Source: Desulfopila_A sp964446655 (GTDB taxonomy: Bacteria > Desulfobacterota > Desulfobulbia > Desulfobulbales > Desulfocapsaceae). Taken from it: 64,000 nt of DNA. Below are positions 26,433 to 35,111 of the stretch, in pieces. Each line of letters starts with the position of its first letter. The stretch's first letter is position 1. The stretch covers positions 1-64,000 of the forward strand of contig CAYUPL010000007.1 in the NCBI GenBank assembly GCA_964446655.1, in the 5' to 3' direction. A model generated the notes under the pieces. That model was not told the DNA's origin. It ran no database searches and saw only the letters and a list, made by a program, of their open reading frames with translations. A program made the translations under genes and the position numbers.

Positions 26433-27311
26433 TTATTGACTTGTTATGACATCAATGTTCTGAATCAAATAGCCACCAAAAAAATCATCGGACCAAAGGC
26501 GCAGTTCATCTTTTTGCCCACTCTTTTTTAAAAATGGTTCAACGTCTTTTTTTGCCAGGGAAAAGTCAACCTCTCTACTTTTTGCCGACAATAATTCAGC
26601 AAGTATTTCTTTGGTCAGCGTCTCCGAAAAATCAATATGACCTGTTTGCACCATTTTATTCTTAAGATAGTGCAAGTCACATGGGATGGTATTCTTCACA
26701 AACCAGATTAAATCATACCAGTCCCGCCCTTTACTATTTATTCTTGTGGTCCGACATAACAAAGCGTGCATTTTACCTGCAAACAAACTGGGTAAGGTCA
26801 TGGTTTTAATGGTAAACGGTATTGGATGGAGGTGATATTTCATATCACTGACAAACCCGGTAGCCGGATCCTGATCAATTTCTACTTTTATCTTCATCAT
26901 CGCATTCTTATGCGTCTTCAAACGTGGATCAATTTTTAATAAATGGACCAATGTGTTTGCTTTGATGAAAGCGGAATCAATGGTGTTGGTATTCTTCTTT
27001 TCTTTTTCTTCCGCGGTAACTTCAAAACCCCATAATTCCAGCTCTGCCTTTACTGCACCAAGGTATTTTTTTATATCGAAAGCTTTTTCCGGCTGCAGTA
27101 AGGAAAAATCCAAATCCTCAGAGAAACGGTCGAGCTTATACAGAATTCGTAATGCGCTTCCACCGTAAAAAGCAGCCTTTTCATAAAATTTAGACCTCCA
27201 TAAACCAAGCAAAACGATTTCCTGCATGATCTCCTTGAGCGCGTTCTCATGATCATGAACCGTATATAACTCGTATCTGCCTAGCATTTGGTCGACTTTT
27301 TCATCAAACAT
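26433..27311 (-). CDS. abiEii: AbiEii-type nucleotidyltransferase toxin
   Basis: 292 residues of the AbiEii/MenT nucleotidyltransferase family. The catalytic signature is GGSALRILYKLDRFSEDLDF (G-S plus D-x-D type) near residue 50, and later segments KMHALLCRT and GRDWYDLIWFV are conserved family blocks. It overlaps the antitoxin gene by eight bases. In type IV or related systems the enzyme modifies tRNA acceptor ends or other targets and causes growth arrest or phage abortive infection. AT-richer than its neighbours, consistent with horizontal gain. Confidence 0.93.
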   Translation of the reverse strand: MFDEKVDQMLGRYELYTVHDHENALKEIMQEIVLLGLWRSKFYEKAAFYGGSALRILYKLDRFSEDLDFSLLQPEKAFDIKKYLGAVKAELELWGFEVTAEEKEKKNTNTIDSAFIKANTLVHLLKIDPRLKTHKNAMMKIKVEIDQDPATGFVSDMKYHLHPIPFTIKTMTLPSLFAGKMHALLCRTTRINSKGRDWYDLIWFVKNTIPCDLHYLKNKMVQTGHIDFSETLTKEILAELLSAKSREVDFSLAKKDVEPFLKKSGQKDELRLWSDDFFGGYLIQNIDVITSQ

Positions 27312-27921
27312 GGTCTTCCTTTAAACAATCAAGCAGGAGTCTAATACTTTGCCGTTTATACCCGGTCTTGATTTCTTCCAATAAAGAAAAATCAAAATTT
27401 TTGATATCACTGTCATCCACGCGCATTAAGTCGAGGAATTCCTTCATTTCCGTTTTTGTGGAAATATGCGTCTGAGGGGCTGTCATGTCACATAGCGCCT
27501 TTTCAGGGGAAGCAATGAGAAATTTTTTTTGATCTCCGGCATCTCCAAACTGAACCCCTATATTGAATACATTTTTGGGGCAACACAGATACGAAAATCG
27601 GCCAACCGGGGTTTCAAACTGCTTCTTTCTTTTCATTGTCATACTGATCATGAGCTCAACACGTTCCGGTATCATTTTCCAAAATGCCAGAGCGGTTTGG
27701 GCGGTTATGTAAGACGGCCCATAGATCAGATTTGCCAGGATAAATTTGTTATAGGGCTTATTATACTCTTTACCCAACACATACAGCCCCTTTTTAACTC
27801 TAATAATATCTTTATCCCTGAGGAGCCCCCTGATCTTATCTCGCGGCTTTTTGTACTCCCTTAATGCATACAACAGTAAATTGTAATCAAACTCCGCGGG
27901 AAACTGAATCAGGTTCTTCAT
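27304..27921 (-). CDS. abiEi: AbiEi-type antitoxin
   Basis: 205 residues. N-terminal winged helix (KPRDKIRGLLRDKDIIRVKKGLYVLG) that represses the operon, followed by the AbiEi C-terminal domain (YGPSYITAQTALAFWKMIPERV and the SPEKALCDM block). It is translated first and overlaps the toxin gene, the usual order. The leader carries a good promoter with TTGG/CCAA repeats that may be the operator. Confidence 0.92.
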   Translation of the reverse strand: MKNLIQFPAEFDYNLLLYALREYKKPRDKIRGLLRDKDIIRVKKGLYVLGKEYNKPYNKFILANLIYGPSYITAQTALAFWKMIPERVELMISMTMKRKKQFETPVGRFSYLCCPKNVFNIGVQFGDAGDQKKFLIASPEKALCDMTAPQTHISTKTEMKEFLDLMRVDDSDIKNFDFSLLEEIKTGYKRQSIRLLLDCLKEDHV

Positions 27922-27965
27922 AACATACCAACCAATATGTCTAATATTTTGGACTTACTAGTTGG

Positions 27966-27994
27966 AGTATGGCTTGTTGGGTAAGACATGTCAA
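27966..27994 (-). promoter_or_regulatory. Sigma-70 promoter of the abiE operon
   Basis: On the minus strand a perfect TTGACA, 17 bases and CATACT, ending 45 bases before the antitoxin start. CCAAC/GTTGG segments between the -10 and the start codon are candidate AbiEi sites. Confidence 0.6.
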
Positions 27995-28120
27995 GAAAAT
28001 TTGACGAAAATATTGAAATGTCATTTAATTTATGGAAATCGATACAATGTTTATGAAGAATACCGGCTAAAGCAATGCCCCAAGAACTTTAAGTGATACT
28101 GGCCACTTCTCTGGAGGATA

Positions 28121-29350
28121 TCACTCTTTGTCTTCACCTGGAATGTCGGCCGTTTTTATATTCCCCATATTCCCCATATTCCCCATTTGGAAGCCCTCCG
28201 GCAGTCCTTTAATATATATGTCCTGCTTGGCATAGGGGATCTCTATATTGTTTTGCGCGAATTTTTTGTAAATCGCATCGTTGAGCGTGTCCATGGCCCG
28301 ACCGCGCAGCTCCGGATCGTCGACCCAGCAGAGCAACTCGAAATCAAGACTCGATGCCCCGAATACCCTGAAGCGCACCCGTGGTTCCGGCATTGCGCAG
28401 ACCAGGGGATCGCTCTTGCCAACCTGCAGGAGAATCTCGCGGACCAGGTCGATATCGGAACCGTAGGCGACGCCGATCTTGACGCGGAGACGCATCTTGG
28501 TATGCTGTCCGCCGGACTGATTAACGATGGTGGAATTTCCGATAATGGAGTTCGGAATGGTTATTTCGATATCGTCCCTGGTCAGAATACGCGTACTGCG
28601 CAGGCCGATATTCATGACCTTGCCCCTTTCACCGCGATCAAGCACCACATAATCGCCAATTTTGTACGGTGCGTCCGCCAGAATAAAGACCCCGGAAAAG
28701 AGATTGGACAGGGTATCCTTAGCGGCAAAACCGATGGCGATACCGGCAATACCGGCCGAGGCCAGCCAGGCCGTCATATCGATTTTCCAGATGACGAAAA
28801 TGGCATAGGTACCGATACCGATGATAAATATTTTCGCGGCATTATCAAAAAGCGTGACGGTACTGTGCTGAATAAAAGTATGCTTATAGCTCAAATCCGC
28901 CAGCCGCTGCAAAAACAAGCTGGCCAGCCGGGAGAAGAAGTAGACCCAGATAAGGGCCCCCACAGTGCGGATTGCCCTGCCCAGCAGCAGATCCAGCCTG
29001 TCCGACAACGGCATCAGTTCCAGTCCGGCATAGATACCCGAGGCCAGCAAGGTGAAATAAATGGGTGGCCGCAGCAGCAGTACAACATGATCATCAAGAT
29101 CAAAACTGGTGGCACGACACAATTTACGCAGCAGTTTAAAAAGAAGCCAGGTGAAAAATGAAGCTACGGCAAAGGTAAGAACGATGACAGTTGCTCCCTT
29201 TACCCAGGGATTACTGGAAAAAACGGTAATCAACGGATCAAGCAGGGCTATGATATCCTGCTGCAGAGACGTTTCCGTCTCAGCTGCCGCCTGACAAGGA
29301 AGCAAGACAGCCAGAGTAACAGCAAATAAAGCGCGTAGATACAGCACCAT
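28121..29350 (-). CDS. MscS-family mechanosensitive channel
   Basis: 409 residues. Signal-like first hydrophobic segment, then further membrane helices, the pore helix AGIAGIAIGFAAKDTLSNLFSG (Ala/Gly-rich, near residue 200), and the cytoplasmic beta and alpha/beta domains (FILADAPYKIGDYVVL, ITIPNSIIGNSTIVN). It releases osmolytes on membrane tension. I choose ATG 29350, nine bases after AGGAG; ATG 29356 and GTG 29377 are possible. The C-terminus ends in a tandem GNM repeat produced by a nine-base DNA repeat. Confidence 0.92.
   Translation of the reverse strand: MVLYLRALFAVTLAVLLPCQAAAETETSLQQDIIALLDPLITVFSSNPWVKGATVIVLTFAVASFFTWLLFKLLRKLCRATSFDLDDHVVLLLRPPIYFTLLASGIYAGLELMPLSDRLDLLLGRAIRTVGALIWVYFFSRLASLFLQRLADLSYKHTFIQHSTVTLFDNAAKIFIIGIGTYAIFVIWKIDMTAWLASAGIAGIAIGFAAKDTLSNLFSGVFILADAPYKIGDYVVLDRGERGKVMNIGLRSTRILTRDDIEITIPNSIIGNSTIVNQSGGQHTKMRLRVKIGVAYGSDIDLVREILLQVGKSDPLVCAMPEPRVRFRVFGASSLDFELLCWVDDPELRGRAMDTLNDAIYKKFAQNNIEIPYAKQDIYIKGLPEGFQMGNMGNMGNIKTADIPGEDKE
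28162..28190. repeat. Nine-base tandem repeat at the mscS 3' end
   Basis: About three copies of TTCCCCATA encode the tripeptide GNM in tandem (MGNMGNMGN). Because the unit is a multiple of three, copy-number change would not break the frame. Confidence 0.8.
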
Positions 29351-29437
29351 TGTCATGGTCTCCTCTGTTTGGTTCACTTACCATCGGCAAAACTTCTTAC
29401 ACTGTTAAGGATGGGACAGGATGAACCAACCGGGCAT

Positions 29438-29450
29438 GTGCAATTTCCGG
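29438..29450. repeat. Dispersed 13-mer GTGCAATTTCCGG, copy 1
   Basis: The same 13 bases recur at 52243-52255, preceded in both places by a CCCGG/CGGGC-like segment. See the dispersed-repeat finding. Confidence 0.5.
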
Positions 29451-29482
29451 ATTGACTTGTCCCATGTTTCCGCATGAACACG

Positions 29483-30148
29483 TCAGTCATGAAATGAGGT
29501 GAAACTCGTAACCTCTTCTCGAGGTGTACGGTAGCTGTTTACCAGGGCGCCCTCTTCTGCGTAGCCCAATGCCATGCCGCAAAGCAGGATTGTTTCCCCG
29601 GGGTAGCCGAGAATATCCTTAACCAATTTGGCGTAGCCGCTTAGAGCCGCCTGGGGGCAGGTTGCCAGCCCTTCGTCCAGAGCAGCCAGCATAACCGATT
29701 GCAGAAACATGCCGCTGTCCATGTAGGAACCGATGGCAAGCGAGGGATCAAGAAAAAAGAACAGCAGCACCGGTGCATCAAAACCACGGTAATTCGCCTC
29801 CCATTGCTTCAATCGGCCCTGGCGGTCTTTTCTGTCGATTCCCAGGGTTTCGTAGAGCTGCATGCCGCAGGCAATTCTCCGTTTTTTAAAGGGTTCCTGC
29901 CATTGCACCGGATAGTAGTCAAAATCGCGATCTTCGGCCTCTTCCCGACGAAAGGCCGAAATGAGGGCTTCGGTAATTTTCCCCTTGGTTGCTCCGCTGA
30001 CCACGGCAACCTGCCATGGCTGGCAATTGGCCCCGGATGGGGCATATCTTGCGGTATCAAGTATTTTTTCAATGATGTCCCGGCTGACTTCCTTTTTACG
30101 GTAAGCCCGAATGGATTGACGCCGTCGTATCGCCTCTGATGTATTCAT
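29483..30148 (-). CDS. Nitroreductase-family oxidoreductase
   Basis: 221 residues with the FMN-binding N-terminus RRRQSIRAYRKKEVSRDIIEKIL, the ARYAPSGANCQPWQVAVV block that contacts FMN and the C-terminal LLCGMALGYAEEGALVNSYRTPREE. The length and motifs match the single-domain NfsB/YdjA-like group. Flavin-dependent reduction of quinones or nitro compounds is expected; the natural substrate is unknown. Confidence 0.92.
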   Translation of the reverse strand: MNTSEAIRRRQSIRAYRKKEVSRDIIEKILDTARYAPSGANCQPWQVAVVSGATKGKITEALISAFRREEAEDRDFDYYPVQWQEPFKKRRIACGMQLYETLGIDRKDRQGRLKQWEANYRGFDAPVLLFFFLDPSLAIGSYMDSGMFLQSVMLAALDEGLATCPQAALSGYAKLVKDILGYPGETILLCGMALGYAEEGALVNSYRTPREEVTSFTSFHD

Positions 30149-30466
30149 AATATTGTCCGTGATTGTGTAATTGATAACTCTTTCCTGGTCTTTTGCCTTT
30201 CCTTCTAAGTTGATGTTCTTCGATCGTGCTGCAATTGCCTCTTCCGCCGCAGACCTGTTCTTGTACTATACTCCAACTTGAGCGATTTTCAATTTTGATC
30301 ATAAGGCAAGCTCCCCAGCCAAAACATAAGCTTGCCGGTTTTCGCTCGACAGACCACGGTAAAAGCACTTAATTGCAATTGCTTTCAGTTATAATGACAG
30401 AGTATAGTTCCCACAGACCGTTACCGGCCGAAACGTTTTACCAAACCAGAAATCTTTGAGGCAACC
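30149..30466. other. 318-base gap upstream of the acyl-CoA synthetase gene
   Basis: No gene. It contains an eight-base inverted repeat GGCAAGCT/AGCTTGCC (30305-30336) and, on the forward strand, a TATAAT-like box near 30390 without a clear -35. This is presumably the leader of the acyl-CoA synthetase operon. Confidence 0.5.
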
Positions 30467-32578
30467 ATGCTGGAAAAGCTGTTTTCACCGCAGAGCGTCG
30501 CTGTCATCGGCGCCTCTAAAATCCCTGGAAAAGTCGGCCATGACATTCTTGCCAATCTGGTCAACGGCGGTTTCAAAGGGACCATCATTCCCGTCAATCC
30601 TGCAGGAGGAATCTTGTTTGGTCTGCCGGTGCTGAAGAACATCAAGGAACACAGGCACGACATCGATCAGGTCATTATTGCCGTTCCAAGAAACAGCGTA
30701 CTGACAGCCGTTCGAGACGCCATGGCCCGAAAGGCCAAAGGCGTCATTCTGATTTCCGCGGGATTTAAAGAGACCGGCAAAGAGGGGAAAAAGCTCGAAG
30801 AAGACGTCAGCAAGCTCTGTAAAACTCATGGCGCCCGTCTGCTGGGCCCGAACTGTCTCGGCCTGCAGAACACGGCTAACAACTTGAACAGCTCCTTTGC
30901 CGGCAACATGCCCCTGCGCGGCAATATCGCCATCTTCTCCCAGTCCGGCGCCCTCTGTACCTCCATGCTGGATCTTGCCGCCGGTCGGCACCTCGGTCTT
31001 TCCAAGCTGATAAGTATCGGCAACAAGGCTGATATTAACGAAAATGACCTGTTGGCCTATCTGGCCGACGACAGGGAGACCAAGGTTATCGCCGGTTATC
31101 TGGAAAATATCGTCTCCGGCGATACCTTTATCAAAACTGCTGAAGATGCCTCTATGAAAAAACCGGTGGTTCTCCTCAAATCCGGTACAACCGAGGCGGG
31201 CCAAAAGGCCGCTGCCAGTCATACCGGTGTACTGGCAGGAACCGATACCGCCTATGGCGCCGCCTTCAAACGCTCCGGAGTGATCCGGGCCGACACCTTC
31301 GAAGCCCTCTTTGATTACGCCACGGCATTGTCCATGCAGCCCCTGCCCAAGGGAGACCGGGTACTGATCATCACCAATGCCGGCGGCCCCGGTACCATGG
31401 CCGCCGATGCCGTTGAACGCTCCGGCATGCAGGTTGCCGACCTGGCCTCCAACACCGCCACGGCTCTGCGCGACAAACTTCACGAAGGCATAAGTATCGG
31501 CAATCCCGTCAATGTCCTGGGAGATGCCCCACCACGGCGCTACCGCGAAGCACTGCACGCCGCCCAAAAAGATGACAGCGTCGATGCCATCATCATTATC
31601 CTGACGCCGCAGGTCATGTCCACCCCGAAGGAGACGGCCAGGATCATCGCCCGTGAAATAGACGGCCGCAAGCCGGTTCTGGCTTCATTCATGGGAGGAA
31701 TGGAGGTCATGCCGGCACGAAGCGAACTCTCTGCGGCGGGACTACCCGATTATCAGTCGCCGGAACGGGCGGTGGCCGCATTGAAGGTGATGTATGAATA
31801 CGGCACCTGGCTGAACCGGCCACCCCGCAAGGTAACGCGCTTCCGGGTTAACAAAAGAAGAGTTGAGCGTATCATCACCAGAAGCAGACGTTTCCATATT
31901 CTCCGTCTTAACGAGGTTAAATCGAAAAAAATCCTGCAGTCCTATGGTTTTGACGTACCGGAGGGCAGACTGGTCACCAATGCCGAAGAAGCCGTGGAAC
32001 AGGCCCGTCGAACCGGCTTTCCGGTGGCCATGAAAATCGTTTCCCCCGATATCGTCCATAAAAGCGATATGGGCGGGGTGAAACTGAACCTGACCACCGC
32101 CCAGCAGGTCAGGGACGGTTTCGATCTGATGATGATGCGCATCCTGCAGCAGGTCCCCAGCGCTATAGTTGAAGGCATCTATGTCGAGAAGATGGTGGAT
32201 CCCGGCCTCGAAGTGATCATCGGCGTCAGCAGGGATCCGCAGTTCGGCCCCATGCTGATGTTCGGTCTCGGCGGCATCTTTGTCGAGGTGTTGAAGGATG
32301 TCACCTTTCATCTGGCACCCATCACCCAGGACGAGGCCATCCAGATGCTCAAATCCACCAGATCATACGACATTCTCAAGGGCAAGCGCGGTCAGAAAGG
32401 GGTGGATATCGTCGGCATCGCCAACGGGCTGCAGCGTATCAGCCAACTGACCACCGACTTTCCCCAGATCATCGAGCTTGATATCAATCCTTTTATTATC
32501 GGAGAGTCGGGCACCGATCCGGTGGTGGCCGATGCCGGCATGACCCTTCTCTCGGCCGACAAGAACATTATTATTTAA
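30467..32578 (+). CDS. ADP-forming acetyl/acyl-CoA synthetase
   Basis: 703 residues, the single-chain alpha-beta form of the NDP-forming acyl-CoA synthetase superfamily. CoA-binding Rossmann domain (SVAVIGASKIPGKVG), succinyl-CoA-synthetase-like domains with the phospho-histidine in ASHTGVLAGTD near residue 257, then a C-terminal ATP-grasp domain (VAMKIVSPDIVHKSDMGGV; EKMVDPGLEVIIGVSRDPQFG). It interconverts acyl-CoA plus ADP and acid plus ATP, conserving energy in anaerobes. It lacks a GNAT domain, unlike Pat/PatZ; such a domain is instead fused to the next gene product, 33 bases on. Start ATG after TTGAGGCAACC. Confidence 0.93.
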   Translation: MLEKLFSPQSVAVIGASKIPGKVGHDILANLVNGGFKGTIIPVNPAGGILFGLPVLKNIKEHRHDIDQVIIAVPRNSVLTAVRDAMARKAKGVILISAGFKETGKEGKKLEEDVSKLCKTHGARLLGPNCLGLQNTANNLNSSFAGNMPLRGNIAIFSQSGALCTSMLDLAAGRHLGLSKLISIGNKADINENDLLAYLADDRETKVIAGYLENIVSGDTFIKTAEDASMKKPVVLLKSGTTEAGQKAAASHTGVLAGTDTAYGAAFKRSGVIRADTFEALFDYATALSMQPLPKGDRVLIITNAGGPGTMAADAVERSGMQVADLASNTATALRDKLHEGISIGNPVNVLGDAPPRRYREALHAAQKDDSVDAIIIILTPQVMSTPKETARIIAREIDGRKPVLASFMGGMEVMPARSELSAAGLPDYQSPERAVAALKVMYEYGTWLNRPPRKVTRFRVNKRRVERIITRSRRFHILRLNEVKSKKILQSYGFDVPEGRLVTNAEEAVEQARRTGFPVAMKIVSPDIVHKSDMGGVKLNLTTAQQVRDGFDLMMMRILQQVPSAIVEGIYVEKMVDPGLEVIIGVSRDPQFGPMLMFGLGGIFVEVLKDVTFHLAPITQDEAIQMLKSTRSYDILKGKRGQKGVDIVGIANGLQRISQLTTDFPQIIELDINPFIIGESGTDPVVADAGMTLLSADKNIII

Positions 32579-32611
32579 CAGTCTTTCCGACTTTCGGAAC
32601 AAACACCTTTC

Positions 32612-34504
32612 ATGGAAAAAATGATGCATTACGATCCCAACTGGCTTGAACGCTACAAAGAAATGATCAGCACGGCGAAAAAGGCCCTCAAACAGGTCCG
32701 CTCCGGTAACAGAGTGTTTATCGGTACCGGCTGTGCCGAGCCGACCGAACTTGTAAAAGCCCTGACCGCCAGGACCGCCGAACTGGCAGACGTCGAGATC
32801 GTCCAGCTCTTCACCAAAGGTGATGCACTCTATGCCCAGAAAAGCCATATCGAGAGCTTCACCGTCAACTCCTTTTTTATCGGTCGAAATGTGCGAGCCA
32901 TGGTCCAGGAGGGACTGGGGAATTATACACCCATTCTTCTTTCCAATATTCCTCATCTTTTTAATTCCGGCCAACTTCCTCTCGACGTCGTTCTCATCCA
33001 GGTGACACCGCCTAACATCAACGGCAAAGTCAGTCTCGGCATATCGGTTGATATTGTCAAGAGCGCCGTCGAAAACGGTTCTCTCATCATCGCCCAGGTA
33101 AACCCCAGGATGGTATGGACCATGGGAGACAGCATGGTGGATGTCTACGATCTCGACATTCTCGTACCGGCTGATGTTGCCCTGGTTGAAAGAGAGGAAG
33201 AGGCGCTGAACGAAATCAGTCATGCCATCGGCAAAAATGTCGCTACACTGATTCCGGACGGTGCCACCATCCAGTTCGGCCTTGGTCGAACCCCCGGATT
33301 CGGCCGGATTCCCCATGCCGCTATTCCCTACCTGATGGAAAAGAAAAATCTCGGCATCCACTGCGAAATGATTACCGACGCTGTTCTAGACCTCATTGAG
33401 GCGGGTGTCGCTACCGGGTCACGCAAAACCATGGACAGAGGCCGAATAGTCACCAGCTTCTGCATGGGCACTAAAAAACTCTATAACTACATTGACAATA
33501 ATCCGCTCTTCTGTTTCCGGCCCACGGAATATGTCAACGACCCATCCGTCATCAGTGAACAGACCAAAATGGTGGCCATCAATGTCGGCCAGGAGATCGA
33601 TCTTACCGGACAGGTCTGTGCCGACGCCGTCGACGGCAAATTCTACTCCGGCATAGGCGGACTGATCGATTTTAACAGAGGTGCAGCCAGGTCCAAAAAC
33701 GGCAAGACGATCATCGTCATACCATCAACCAGCCTGGACGGCAAACGTTCACGAATCGTTGTCGGACTCAGTCCCGGCGCCGGTGTAACCATTACACGCG
33801 GGACGATTCATTATGTCGTCACGGAATACGGCGTGGCCTATCTCTATGGTAAATCGATCCAGGAAAGGGTCATGGCTCTTATCTCCATCGCTCACCCAGG
33901 CTATCGCAACCAACTCTTCAAGGCGGCCGTCGGAGCACACTACATACGGCCGGAGATGGCCGATGTAACTACCGGTTTCCTGGTGCCTCGAGACGATTTC
34001 ATGCGCAGCACCATGCTGCTCAAGGACGGTACGCAGGTGTATTTCCGCTCCGTCCAGCCCACCGATGAACCGCGTATGAAAGACCTGCTCTATGACCTGT
34101 CCCGGGAAACCGTCTACTATCGCTTTATGAGCCAACAGAACAGGTTTACCCATAAGCAGATCCAGGACTTTGTCTATATTGATCACCGCAAGGATGTTGC
34201 CATAGTCGGCACCGTGCCGGAGGCCCATGGAGACGAGATTATCTGTGTCGGCCGATACTATCTCGATGAGGAAACCAACAGGGCCGAGGTCGCCTTTATC
34301 ATCAAAGATGACTGGCAGAACAAGGGGTTGGGAACCTTTCTCTACCAGCATCTCGCCGATATTGCCAAACGTAACGGCATAGCCGGATTTACAGCGGAAG
34401 TCCTGCGGAGCAACAATCGTATGTATACCATTTTCATTCACGCGGGCCACAAAGTATCCCATACCCTTGAAAAGGATGCATATAGTTTTATTATTGATTT
34501 TTAA
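32612..34504 (+). CDS. Acetyl-CoA hydrolase/CoA-transferase fused to GNAT domain
   Basis: 630 residues. Residues 1-460 are a class I CoA-transferase of the acetyl-CoA hydrolase/4-hydroxybutyrate CoA-transferase type: GTGCAEPTELVKAL near the start, catalytic Glu in HCEMITDAV near residue 252, and VTEYGVAYLYGKSIQERV. Residues 475-630 are a GNAT acetyltransferase with QNKGLGTFLYQHL as the acetyl-CoA loop. Catalytic transferase coupled to a GNAT suggests acyl-CoA use linked to protein or small-molecule acylation. It directly follows the ADP-forming synthetase. The ribosome site is weak, so coupling is likely. Confidence 0.92.
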   Translation: MEKMMHYDPNWLERYKEMISTAKKALKQVRSGNRVFIGTGCAEPTELVKALTARTAELADVEIVQLFTKGDALYAQKSHIESFTVNSFFIGRNVRAMVQEGLGNYTPILLSNIPHLFNSGQLPLDVVLIQVTPPNINGKVSLGISVDIVKSAVENGSLIIAQVNPRMVWTMGDSMVDVYDLDILVPADVALVEREEEALNEISHAIGKNVATLIPDGATIQFGLGRTPGFGRIPHAAIPYLMEKKNLGIHCEMITDAVLDLIEAGVATGSRKTMDRGRIVTSFCMGTKKLYNYIDNNPLFCFRPTEYVNDPSVISEQTKMVAINVGQEIDLTGQVCADAVDGKFYSGIGGLIDFNRGAARSKNGKTIIVIPSTSLDGKRSRIVVGLSPGAGVTITRGTIHYVVTEYGVAYLYGKSIQERVMALISIAHPGYRNQLFKAAVGAHYIRPEMADVTTGFLVPRDDFMRSTMLLKDGTQVYFRSVQPTDEPRMKDLLYDLSRETVYYRFMSQQNRFTHKQIQDFVYIDHRKDVAIVGTVPEAHGDEIICVGRYYLDEETNRAEVAFIIKDDWQNKGLGTFLYQHLADIAKRNGIAGFTAEVLRSNNRMYTIFIHAGHKVSHTLEKDAYSFIIDF

Positions 34505-34636
34505 GTGACGATATGTCCTGCCCCATCTCGGGGATTGCGGCCTCCACTCTCTGCGGCTGCCCTCAACCAGCCCGGCAAACGCCCGGATGAACTATCAGGA
34601 AAAGCTTGCCGCATGGCGCGCAGCCCTGGTTGAGGA

Positions 34637-35089
34637 CTACTGAGAAGTTGTATCGTCGACTCTTCTTTTCCTGGGAAGCAGTACTGAGGCAACTCCTTCG
34701 AGAACGGCTACTCCGTTCTGATTGATGCAGGTGGTTTTCAGTTGGGCGGATTTCTTTTTGGGACCTATCTCTATGATTTCAGCCGTTGCGGTAATGGTGT
34801 CGCCGATACGAACCGGAGCCAGAAAACTCAGGGTCTGCCCCTGATAGATAGCCCCCGGGCCAGGCAGTTTCATGCCCATAACGGCGCCGACAAGGCCGGC
34901 GCAGAGCAAGCCGTGCGCGATTCTGCCGCCAAAAGGCGTCTGTCCGGCATACTCCTCGTCCATATGGACCGGGTTCATATCTCCGGTTATTCCGGCATAC
35001 TGATAAATATCCGATTCGCTGATTGTCCGTGAAAGACTGGCTGAATCTCCCACTTTCAGTTTGGCTATGTCCAGAAGCTGGTGTGGCAT
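34637..35089 (-). CDS. MaoC-like (R)-enoyl-CoA hydratase
   Basis: 150 residues of the hot-dog fold. The hydratase-2 motif is present as YAGITGDMNPVHMDEEYA with catalytic Asp and His, followed by GRIAHGLLCAGLVGAVMG. It is the size of PhaJ-type single-domain enzymes that hydrate crotonyl-CoA to (R)-3-hydroxybutyryl-CoA. GGAGG lies twelve bases before the ATG, rather far. It follows the deacetylase-like gene by 22 bases on the same strand. Confidence 0.9.
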   Translation of the reverse strand: MPHQLLDIAKLKVGDSASLSRTISESDIYQYAGITGDMNPVHMDEEYAGQTPFGGRIAHGLLCAGLVGAVMGMKLPGPGAIYQGQTLSFLAPVRIGDTITATAEIIEIGPKKKSAQLKTTCINQNGVAVLEGVASVLLPRKRRVDDTTSQ

Positions 35090-35111
35090 TATTGAAAGGG
35101 TCCTCCCGTGC

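Noticed and set aside
30485..31567. A 360-codon minus-strand frame within the acyl-CoA synthetase gene
   Set aside because: Glycine-rich antisense shadow; the forward frame carries the full domain set of the synthetase family.
34505..34636. A CCTCAACCAG/CTGGTTGAGG inverted repeat and a short frame ending MNYQEKLAAWRAALVEDY
   Set aside because: The repeat lies between convergent genes but lacks a T tail and has a loop of over 50 bases; the frame has no start with a ribosome site. It may be a decayed gene end, but support is too thin.
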